DNA from: an uncultured Oscillospiraceae bacterium | GTDB taxonomy: Bacteria; Bacillota; Clostridia; Oscillospirales; Ruminococcaceae | NCBI GenBank assembly: GCA_900543705.1 | Contig: UQSL01000034.1 | Location: 1 to 19,590 of the forward strand | Direction of reading: 5' to 3' | Length of the DNA stretch: 19,590 nucleotides | Shown: piece after piece, positions 7,906-14,265 of the stretch | Numbering within the stretch: the stretch's first letter is position 1 | Layout: every line of letters begins with the position of its first letter | Notes under the pieces: generated by a model | Database searches by the model: none | The model's input: only the letters and a program-made list of their open reading frames with translations | Told to the model about the DNA's origin: nothing | Translations under genes and position numbers: made by a program

Positions 7906-8501
7906 GACGGGTAATCATGCGGATCATTACCCATGTACTGTACCATGTGGAAGTGCGGGGCAAAGAAAAACTGCCGCTCGACCGCGGCTATGTCGTCTGC
8001 TCCAATCACCGCTCCAACTTTGACCCGATTTTTCTGGGAATCCACACAAAGCCTCAGCTCAACTTCATGGCAAAGGTAGAATTGTTTCACAATCCTATCG
8101 TGCGAATCGTGTTGCGGGGGCTGGGAGCGTTTCCGGTCAGCCGTGGCAAGGGAGATACCTCCGCGATTGACCATGCGGTCGATCTCATCCGGGAGGGAAA
8201 AGTACTCGCCATGTTTCCGGAGGGTACCCGTTCCAAGGATGGCAAGCCGCTTCGTCCGAAATCCGGCGCTGCGGTTGTAGCGGCCCAGACAAAGGCGGAT
8301 ATTGTACCGGCTGCGATTTACTTTACCGGAAAACTTCATTTTCGCAGCAGGGTTGTTGTATCCTTTGGCGATCTTGTTCCCAATGAGAAACTGCATATTA
8401 CCGGGAAAAGTCCGAGAGAAATCAAAGAGGCGAGTAATCTCATCATGGGAGAAATCGTCAAGCTGCTCAACCAGTGTGAGGCGGAGGATACAAGGAAATG
8501 A
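7890..8501 (+). CDS. plsC: 1-acyl-sn-glycerol-3-phosphate acyltransferase
   Basis: A 203-residue lysophosphatidate acyltransferase that makes phosphatidic acid on the inner face of the membrane. The catalytic HX4D motif is NHRSNFD (His40, Asp45), and the glycerophosphate-binding motif is FPEGTRS (109-115). The intermediate GLGAFPVSRG block is also present. A short hydrophobic N-terminus can anchor it to the membrane. AAGGAGG (7876-7882) lies inside the end of cmk, 7 bases before ATG 7890. The stop overlaps the next start as ATGA. Length is on the short side but typical for clostridial PlsC. Confidence 0.94.
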   Translation: MFYQIGRVIMRIITHVLYHVEVRGKEKLPLDRGYVVCSNHRSNFDPIFLGIHTKPQLNFMAKVELFHNPIVRIVLRGLGAFPVSRGKGDTSAIDHAVDLIREGKVLAMFPEGTRSKDGKPLRPKSGAAVVAAQTKADIVPAAIYFTGKLHFRSRVVVSFGDLVPNEKLHITGKSPREIKEASNLIMGEIVKLLNQCEAEDTRK

Positions 8502-10471
8502 TTATCACGGCAAAACAGGCGGGCTTCTGTTTCGGAGTTGACCGTGCAATCGACATGGTATATGAGCGTCTGAATCAAGGGGAAAAAGTCTGCACGCTCG
8601 GGGAGATCATTCATAATCCGCAGATGGTACAGGAACTTGCTTCTCGCGGGGTACTTGTAGTGGATTCCCCTAGCCAGGTCCCGAAGGGGTATTCCATGGT
8701 CATCCGTTCCCACGGGGTTGGGACGGATATTTATGCACAGCTCGCTGAACTGGGCATTTCCTATGTGGATGCAACCTGCCCGTTTGTCGCAAAAATCCAC
8801 TCCATTGTGGCGAATACGGACAAAGAGGAAGACATTGTCCTTATTGCAGGGGATGCAAAACATCCGGAGGTGCAGGGCATCATTGGGCACTGCAGTGCTC
8901 CCTGGTTGAGCTACATGACGGTAGAGGAGCTTGAAAAGTTGCCCTTGAGCCATCCGGAACTCTCCAAAAAGCGGATTGTCATGGTTGCGCAGACGACTTT
9001 TAATACATTAATGTGGCTTCAATGCGTAAAAACTGCGAAAAAGGTATATACAAAACTTGCAATCTTTGATACAATATGTAATGCGACGGTTAATAGGCAA
9101 AAGGAATCACAGGAAATATCCAAACAGGTGGATATGATGATTGTGATTGGCGGCAGGCATAGCTCAAATACCGCAAAACTCAAAGAGGTGTGCGAAGAAA
9201 ACTGCACAACCATTTTGGTAGAAACGGCTAAGGAGCTTAAGCCGGACATGTTCTGCAGTGCGTGCAGAATCGGTATCACTGCCGGGGCCTCCACACCGGC
9301 TCGTATTATTAAGGAGGTACAACAAACAATGAGTGAAATTCTGAACAATGTCGAAAATGAAGACATCAACTTTGAGGAGGCGCTGGAAGAAACCCTCAAA
9401 AGCACATATACGGGAGAGAAAGTGACTGGTATCGTCAGCAGCGTTTCACCAAATGAAGTTTCCGTCGATATCGGAACTAAGCACGCGGGTTACATCCCGG
9501 CGAGCGAACTGTCCGACGACCCGAACGCCAAACCGGAAGACATTGTCAAACCGGGTGATGAAATTTCCCTGATCGTGCTTCGTGTCAACGACCAGGAAGG
9601 TACGGTTATGCTTTCTAAGAAGCGCGTTGACGCAATGGAAGGCTTTGAGAAAATCTGCGAAGCGCAGGAAAACGAAACCACCATGCAGGGCACTGTCATT
9701 GATGTGGTCAAGGGCGGCGTGATTGCTGTCACCGGCGGTGCAAGAGTCTTCATTCCGGCTTCCCAGGCGACTGCTTCGAGAAACGAGCCGTTGGAAGACT
9801 TGCTAAAGAAAGATGTCGAGTTTAAAATCCTGGAAGTCAACCGCGGCCGTAAACGTGCGGTCGGTTCCATCCGTGCGGTTCTCAAAGAGAAGAGAAAGGC
9901 ACAGGAGGACGCTTTCTGGGCTGATGTCGAGATTGGCAAGAAATACACCGGCACCGTCAAGTCCCTTACCTCTTACGGCGCGTTTGTTGACCTCGGCGGC
10001 GTTGACGGCATGATCCATGTCTCGGAGCTTTCTTGGAGCAGAATCAAACATCCGTCTGAAATCGTGAATGTCGGCGATGTGGTCGATGTCTATGTCAAGG
10101 ACCTCGATACCGAAAACCGAAAGATTTCCCTTGGCTTCAAAAAAGCAGAGGATAACCCTTGGGAGATTCTCAGAAGAGATTTTCCGGAGGGCACCGTGTG
10201 CGACGCGAAAATCGTCTCCCTGACCACCTTCGGCGCATTCGCTCAGATTATCCCGGGTGTGGATGGACTCATCCACATCTCCCAGATTGCAAATGAGAGG
10301 ATCGAAAAACCGCAGGATGTTCTCTCTGTTGGCCAGGAAGTCAAAGTCAAAATCACTGCAATCGATTTTGATAAGAAGAGAGTCAGCCTTTCCATGAAGG
10401 CCCTGCTCGAAGATGCTCACCTTGCAAAGGCAAGCGAAGCAGATGAAGTCGTCGCTTCCACAGAAGAATAA
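8498..10471 (+). CDS. ispH-rpsA: bifunctional IspH (HMBPP reductase) / ribosomal protein S1 fusion
   Basis: One 657-codon reading frame. Residues 1-277 are IspH, the 4Fe-4S enzyme of the MEP isoprenoid pathway that reduces HMBPP to IPP and DMAPP. Cluster ligands Cys11 (GFCFGV), Cys94 (DATCPF) and Cys194 (DTICNAT) are present, with RSHGVG, KHPEVQG, AQTTF, SSNT and AGASTP blocks. From about residue 300 four S1 RNA-binding domains follow, near 302-370, 388-460, 475-545 and 560-632; the third and fourth carry the classic YGAFVDLGGVDGMIHVSEL-type core. The fusion is known in Clostridia. Met278 is preceded by an AAGGAGG site, and the stretch from it (380 residues) matches the size of free four-domain S1 proteins such as B. 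subtilis YpfD. A separate S1 product is therefore possible. The start overlaps the plsC stop (ATGA). Confidence 0.94.
   Translation: MIITAKQAGFCFGVDRAIDMVYERLNQGEKVCTLGEIIHNPQMVQELASRGVLVVDSPSQVPKGYSMVIRSHGVGTDIYAQLAELGISYVDATCPFVAKIHSIVANTDKEEDIVLIAGDAKHPEVQGIIGHCSAPWLSYMTVEELEKLPLSHPELSKKRIVMVAQTTFNTLMWLQCVKTAKKVYTKLAIFDTICNATVNRQKESQEISKQVDMMIVIGGRHSSNTAKLKEVCEENCTTILVETAKELKPDMFCSACRIGITAGASTPARIIKEVQQTMSEILNNVENEDINFEEALEETLKSTYTGEKVTGIVSSVSPNEVSVDIGTKHAGYIPASELSDDPNAKPEDIVKPGDEISLIVLRVNDQEGTVMLSKKRVDAMEGFEKICEAQENETTMQGTVIDVVKGGVIAVTGGARVFIPASQATASRNEPLEDLLKKDVEFKILEVNRGRKRAVGSIRAVLKEKRKAQEDAFWADVEIGKKYTGTVKSLTSYGAFVDLGGVDGMIHVSELSWSRIKHPSEIVNVGDVVDVYVKDLDTENRKISLGFKKAEDNPWEILRRDFPEGTVCDAKIVSLTTFGAFAQIIPGVDGLIHISQIANERIEKPQDVLSVGQEVKVKITAIDFDKKRVSLSMKALLEDAHLAKASEADEVVASTEE
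9311..9331 (+). promoter_or_regulatory. internal ribosome site and ATG within ispH-rpsA
   Basis: AAGGAGG at 9311-9317 followed by ATG at 9329, in frame with the fusion (codon 278) and exactly between the IspH and S1 parts. Spacing is 11 bases, slightly long but usable. It would yield a 380-residue S1 protein independent of IspH. Confidence 0.5.
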
Positions 10472-10484
10472 TCGGGCTTACCAC

Positions 10485-10517
10485 AAGCGGGACAGGCATT
10501 GTCTGTCCCGCTTTTTG
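10485..10517 (+). terminator. terminator of the cmk-plsC-ispH/rpsA operon
   Basis: Perfect 11-bp stem AAGCGGGACAG (10485-10495) and CTGTCCCGCTT (10503-10513) with a 7-base loop, followed by TTT. A textbook rho-independent terminator, 13 bases after the stop. Confidence 0.9.
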
Positions 10518-10673
10518 TGTTGTCATTTTCGGTGGACCATCTGAATGTTTCTTGGTATCAAGTGGGATGATAGGCCTTATTTTCGGCACACCGAAATGGT
10601 TTAAGCAAAGCGCAATCGGGTCTGCGGATATGGGTACCGGGCAGATCGGCCAAAGAAAAGGAGTCGTCGAAAG

Positions 10674-10856
10674 ATGAATTATGTAGGATATGCAATTTAT
10701 GCGGTTGCCGCTGTGATTATCATTGCGTGTATTATCGGTGCAATTAAGGGTGCTCGGGAAAAAAATCAGGAAACGATGATTGCATGCGTGATGTTTTCCA
10801 TTATGATTGCGCTTGGAGTGGTTATGCTGAAAGTTGTCTTTCCGTCGATTTGGTAA
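10674..10856 (+). CDS. small hypothetical membrane protein (60 aa)
   Basis: The family is not recognised. The 60 residues form two hydrophobic segments (about 6-23 and 36-53) separated by a charged loop, GAIKGAREKNQET. This fits a hairpin-type small membrane protein with both ends probably outside and a positive loop inside. A clear AAAAGGAG site ends 10 bases before ATG 10674, which makes it a credible gene despite its size. The truncated ribokinase begins 16 bases after its stop. No catalytic motif is seen. Function is unknown. Confidence 0.6.
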   Translation: MNYVGYAIYAVAAVIIIACIIGAIKGAREKNQETMIACVMFSIMIALGVVMLKVVFPSIW

Positions 10857-10872
10857 GCGCTTGATAAAGAAA

Positions 10873-11259
10873 ATGCGGCTTCTCAGCTTTGATTCGTTAT
10901 ATTTGGACAATGTCTATCAAGTGCCCCATCATGTCAGGGGAGGGGAAACACTTGCATACGATTCCGTCACCCAGTTCGAGGGTGGAAAGGGATTGAACCA
11001 GTCCATCGCTCTGGCAAGGGCAGGCGTCTCGGTTTGGCATGCCGGCCAAATAGGGCCGGATGGAGAATCCCTGCGCAAGCTGCTCGAAGAACAGCTTCTG
11101 TCTGAAGGGCTTTTCAGGCACATAGAACGATACGTTAAATTGTACTTCGAGCCGGGAATCCTGATCTGTGAAGAAATGCCTTTTCATTATGGGAAACCTC
11201 TGGTAGGAATACTTCCTGACAAAAAGGACGGGGAGATAGAATTCCCGAAACAATTTTAA
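10873..11259 (+). pseudogene. truncated ribokinase (PfkB family), N-terminal fragment
   Basis: The first ~75 residues are the N-terminus of a ribokinase-like PfkB sugar kinase. RLLSFDSLYLDNVYQVPHHV is followed by the substrate-binding GGKGLNQSIALARAG and HAGQIGPDGE. Family members are about 300 residues long; this frame ends after 128 residues. From about residue 80 the sequence no longer resembles the family, and the ATP-binding C-terminal half with its GAGD motif is absent. A deletion or rearrangement has therefore removed most of the gene. ATG 10873 is used as start; ribosome-site quality is poor. A strong terminator lies directly after the stop. It is most likely a remnant, and a working kinase is very unlikely. 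Whether the new C-terminal 50 residues are expressed is unknown. Confidence 0.65.
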
Positions 11260-11262
11260 AAT

Positions 11263-11307
11263 AACAATCCCTGCCGCGACAACTGTCATGGTAGGGATTG
11301 TTTTTTT
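11263..11307. terminator. strong, possibly bidirectional terminator
   Basis: 10-bp stem AACAATCCCT (11263-11272) and AGGGATTGTT (11293-11302), with an extra CC/GG inside, followed on the plus strand by five more T. On the minus strand the stem is followed by ATTTTAAAA, and it lies about 30 bases past the MATE gene stop. It can serve both converging transcripts. Confidence 0.85.
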
Positions 11308-11334
11308 GGGGAAAATCGTCTGAAGACTGCCCGC

Positions 11335-12693
11335 TTATTGTTTGATAATTTTTCCGGCATATACTTTGCGGATAAAGATAAGAAAGGAGATGCAGGTTGT
11401 GAGGACAGCAAGAGTATCAGAAACCGGCTCCGCCGCAAAGATACCGGTGGTACCCCAGATGGATGCCATAATCAAAATCAGAGGAATCAGCAGGATAATC
11501 TTGCGCAGGAGAGCCAGAAAGACAGAGATCTTTGCCTGGCCGAGTGCAATAAAGCTCTGCTGACAGGCAATCTGAAGACCCATCAGGAAAAACATACAAT
11601 AATATATCCGGAACATCGGCACCCCGATTTCTATCAGTGCAGCGTCGCTGCTGAAAATCTGGATGAGCAGAGAAGGGGTAAACATACACAGCACCCACGA
11701 GAGGATGGAAAACCCAAAGCACAGGCCAATCAGGAAACGCTCTGTTTTTTTTACGCGATCGAGCCGGTTTGCCCCGTAATTGTATCCTAAGATCGGCTGT
11801 GCCCCCTGTGTCAGACCGGTCAGCGGCATCAGCAGTACTTGGCTGAGGCTACTGATGATCGTCATGACGCCGACATAGACCTCTCCGCCATGCAAGGCGA
11901 GGTTTTTATTGAAAGTTATCTGTAAAAGGCTCTCGGTGGACTGCATGATGAACGGGGCAAAGCCCAGTGCGCAGACGCTTCCCACAATTTTCGGATGAAG
12001 CTTGAGATTTTCTTTTTTTACCTTTAATATTGTCTTTTTGCCAGTGAGGAACCGCAGTACCCATGCAGCGGAGACCGCCTGGGAGAGAACGGTGGCAATC
12101 GCTGCGCCGCGTACGCCAAGACGAAAGACGAAGATAAAAATCGGATCGAGCACGATGTTGATGGCGGCACCAATTAAGACGGTCAGCATACCGGTTTTGG
12201 CAAACCCCTGCGTGTTGATAAAGGGATTGAGGCCCAGACTGAACATCACAAAGATACTGCCGCAGACATAGATGGTGATGTAGCTGTCCGCGTAGCGGAA
12301 AGAATCGGCACCCACGCCGAACATTTGCAAAAACGGCCCCTTAAAGGTGAGAAACAGGATGGTGACCAGCACACCAAACAGTGCCAACAGAGAAATGGCG
12401 TTTCCTAAAATTTTTTCTGCGCCCCCGTTATTCTTTTCCCCCATCTTGATGGAGGCGAGCGGGGCGCCACCCATGCCGACCATCGAGGCAAATGCCGAGA
12501 TAATAATGATAATCGGGAAAGTGAGCCCTACGCCGGTCAGTGCGGCGGAGCCAACACCCGGGATATGCCCGATGTAGATACGGTCGACTATATTGTATAG
12601 AGAGTTTACCAACTGTGCGAAAATCGCAGGGATGGCAAGGCGCATCAGCAGCTGAAAAATACTTCCGTTTTCAAAATCCTTCTGGTTGTCCAA
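11335..12693 (-). CDS. MATE family multidrug efflux transporter
   Basis: A 452-residue integral membrane protein with about 12 hydrophobic helices, of the MATE (MatE) family, closest in character to the MepA-like group. It would export cationic drugs or metabolites using Na+ or H+. Family features are the N-terminal FQLLMRLAIPAIFAQLVNSL with NIVDRIYIG, the repeat pattern GVGLTFPI, and the second-half TGLTQGAQPILGYNYGA. I place the start at TTG 12693, because AAGGAACG precedes it at good spacing on the minus strand. An upstream in-frame ATG at 12717 has no ribosome site and would add eight charged residues. It has its own promoter and terminator, so it is a monocistronic unit running against its neighbours. 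Substrate is not predictable. Confidence 0.93.
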   Translation of the reverse strand: MDNQKDFENGSIFQLLMRLAIPAIFAQLVNSLYNIVDRIYIGHIPGVGSAALTGVGLTFPIIIIISAFASMVGMGGAPLASIKMGEKNNGGAEKILGNAISLLALFGVLVTILFLTFKGPFLQMFGVGADSFRYADSYITIYVCGSIFVMFSLGLNPFINTQGFAKTGMLTVLIGAAINIVLDPIFIFVFRLGVRGAAIATVLSQAVSAAWVLRFLTGKKTILKVKKENLKLHPKIVGSVCALGFAPFIMQSTESLLQITFNKNLALHGGEVYVGVMTIISSLSQVLLMPLTGLTQGAQPILGYNYGANRLDRVKKTERFLIGLCFGFSILSWVLCMFTPSLLIQIFSSDAALIEIGVPMFRIYYCMFFLMGLQIACQQSFIALGQAKISVFLALLRKIILLIPLILIMASIWGTTGIFAAEPVSDTLAVLTTCISFLIFIRKVYAGKIIKQ

Positions 12694-12742
12694 GAAAAAC
12701 CGTTCCTTTCTGCGCATAGATTACTTTGAGCACTAAAAAGAA

Positions 12743-12771
12743 ATCATATCGCATTAGGAGATAAAAAGCAA
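12743..12771 (-). promoter_or_regulatory. promoter of the MATE gene
   Basis: On the minus strand: TTGCTT (12771-12766), a 17-bp spacer and TATGAT (12748-12743), about 50 bp upstream of the TTG start. The match to the sigma-A consensus is good. Confidence 0.6.
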
Positions 12772-13025
12772 TGTATATCTACCGTTTTGTTCATAAGAGA
12801 AATTACTCGGTGGAATGATTCGATGACCGTCCAGGCCAATGAAAACACAGAGGTGGTCTTCCTCCAATACGGGCGGATGATCCACATGCTGCGGAAAATA
12901 TATCGAATCAGATTCTGGCGGGGCTGGAAAGGGAACCGTGCTCCGTGCTTGTCAGGAACTCTGGTTTATAGTATGATGAAACAATTGAATACGGCAGGGC
13001 AATTCGCCGACAGGGGATGGAAAAA
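12772..13025 (+). other. non-coding stretch with possible decayed coding remnant
   Basis: Between the divergent MATE promoter and the 4Fe-4S gene no convincing gene is present. An open frame from 12787 to 13029 lacks a ribosome site and changes character midway. A protein-like string (ENTEVVFLQYGRMIH) in one frame is followed in another frame by AAENISNQILAGLERE and a stop at about 12970. This pattern may reflect a frameshifted gene remnant, but it is weak. Confidence 0.2.
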
Positions 13026-13694
13026 ATGACAATGCGGGAACAGATTGAAGAAATGGCACTGCGGATGGGCGCATGCGACGTTGGCTTTTGCAGGACGGAT
13101 GACTTTAAAGAGGGGTTTGAAAATGGGGTATCGATAGTAGTGAAACTGTCGGACGAGGTGCTTCGGGAAATTTCGAGCAAACCGACCCACTCGTATTTTC
13201 ATCATTACCGGACAGTCAATACTTTTATTGACCAATGCCTCCTTCAAATCGGCATGTTGCTTGAAAATAACGGGTACCGCTATATTCCAGTCGGCGCATC
13301 TCAAAGCATCAATACGCACGGCAATCCATTTCAGGGACGATATTCCCATAAAAAGGCGGCCTGTCTTGCGGGGCTTGGTACTATCGGGAAAAATGTCCTC
13401 TTTCTGCACCGGGTACACGGCCCAAAGGTGCGGTTGGGCACACTGTTTACCGACTGTGATTTGCAAGGGACACACTATTTTCCCAAAAATGACTGCGGAG
13501 CCTGCGATATCTGTGCTTCCGTCTGCCCGGCGATGGCAATCCCCCATGTCGGGGAGTATGGGCCGGGGGAACTCCCTGTACTCGACGCCAGGGCGTGCAG
13601 CGAGTACATGAAGCGTAATTTCAAGATGATCGGCAGGGGAGCCGTCTGCGGAATCTGCCTGCGATATTGCCCCAAAGCCGCCTTGAAGGACTGA
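13026..13694 (+). CDS. short QueG-like 4Fe-4S protein
   Basis: A 222-residue protein resembling the central and ferredoxin parts of epoxyqueuosine reductase (QueG) and related corrinoid/4Fe-4S reductases. It has an AGLGTIGKN motif, VRLGTLFTD, then a two-cluster ferredoxin module: Cys157, 160, 163 and 167 (CGACDICASVCP), and Cys208, 211 and 215 (CGICLRYCP) with an extra upstream Cys. QueG is about 350-380 residues and ends in HEAT-like repeats, which are absent. The VDxxP catalytic-Asp region appears replaced by INTHGNP (Asn96), so epoxyqueuosine reduction is doubtful. ATG 13026 is chosen because CAGGGG lies about 9 bases upstream; ATG 13017 sits on that site. The protein is soluble and redox-active by its clusters. 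The electron partner is unknown. Confidence 0.7.
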   Translation: MTMREQIEEMALRMGACDVGFCRTDDFKEGFENGVSIVVKLSDEVLREISSKPTHSYFHHYRTVNTFIDQCLLQIGMLLENNGYRYIPVGASQSINTHGNPFQGRYSHKKAACLAGLGTIGKNVLFLHRVHGPKVRLGTLFTDCDLQGTHYFPKNDCGACDICASVCPAMAIPHVGEYGPGELPVLDARACSEYMKRNFKMIGRGAVCGICLRYCPKAALKD

Positions 13695-13905
13695 CGCTCC
13701 TGTATCCACCAAGCTTGCGGGCCTGGGTCTTTTCGGCGGCAGCATAGCGGCCATGACCGATTATGAAAGCGCTTTGGGATATGACTTTTGGGGCTTTCTT
13801 TCCGCATACCGCATGTATGCCATCTTTCTTCTGCTGCCAATTTATCTTATCTGTGGGGCGGTCCTGCTTTATCAATGTAAAAAGCAGGTAATTTTCGGCA
13901 GATGA
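13687..13905 (+). pseudogene. C-terminal remnant of a membrane transporter
   Basis: A frame open from 13687 to the stop at 13903-13905 encodes about 72 residues with no proper start or ribosome site. It contains LAGLGLFGGSIAAMTDYE, then FWGFLSAYRMYAIFLLLP and a final helix ending in LLYQCKKQVIFGR. This reads like the last two helices and basic tail of a secondary transporter, possibly MFS-type. The beginning of that gene is not in the window, so a deletion must have joined it to the end of the 4Fe-4S gene. An internal ATG at 13756 would give only 49 residues. Remnant status is likely; family assignment is uncertain. Confidence 0.5.
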
Positions 13906-13998
13906 GACAATCGCTTATGGTACCCTTTTCTCTTACATGGAAAAGACCGACTTTTTTCTCTGCCGGTTAGTCAGATAAGAAAAAGGAGTAGGCTATTC

Positions 13999-14037
13999 CA
14001 GAGTCTCTTTATCACATTTAGAGACTCTGATTTTTTT
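13999..14037 (+). terminator. rho-independent terminator
   Basis: Perfect 10-bp stem CAGAGTCTCT (13999-14008) and AGAGACTCTG (14020-14029), an 11-base loop, then A and seven T. It ends transcripts from the 4Fe-4S gene and the transporter remnant. The 90 bases before it (13906-13998) show nothing recognisable. Confidence 0.85.
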
Positions 14038-14050
14038 GCCGCAATATTAT

Positions 14051-14067
14051 TTAACATAGATTTAACA
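14051..14067 (+). promoter_or_regulatory. PhoP-box-like direct repeat upstream of the Na/Pi transporter
   Basis: TTAACA at 14051 and again at 14062, spaced exactly 11 bp, as in the PhoP boxes of Bacillus (TTAACA-like hexamers with about 5-bp gaps). Two further TTTACA hexamers at 14134 and 14156 are 22 bp apart, two helical turns, and the second overlaps the likely -35. Phosphate-starvation control of the downstream transporter would make sense. The assignment rests on pattern alone. Confidence 0.5.
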
Positions 14068-14155
14068 TAACAATAGTAAATGTATGGCAATGACACCTAT
14101 TTCCCAGGGAAATATTCGTTATTATATAGAATTTTTACAAAAATGATATCATTCG

Positions 14156-14185
14156 TTTACAAAGGAAGAAACAGGATGATATAAT
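14156..14185 (+). promoter_or_regulatory. promoter of the Na/Pi cotransporter gene
   Basis: TTTACA (14156-14161), an 18-bp spacer and a perfect TATAAT (14180-14185), leaving a leader of roughly 75 bases before ATG 14266. A perfect 12-bp palindrome AATGATATCATT (14142-14153) sits just upstream of the -35 and may be a binding site, although a palindrome of this length can occur by chance. Confidence 0.55.
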
Positions 14186-14265
14186 AATTTTGTTTGAAGA
14201 AATTGAAAGAATTAGAAATGTGTGCAAACGGCGCACAGCGGGAACGGGAAATTAGGAGGAAATTT

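Noticed and set aside
10383..10910. 175-codon minus-strand open frame crossing the rpsA terminator and the 60-residue gene
   Set aside because: It runs through a strong terminator hairpin and opposite better-supported genes; the composition is shadow-like.
11338..11790. 150-codon open frame on the plus strand opposite the MATE gene
   Set aside because: It is antisense to a clearly conserved transporter, is rich in Gln, Lys, Arg and His as expected of a shadow frame, and has no family features.
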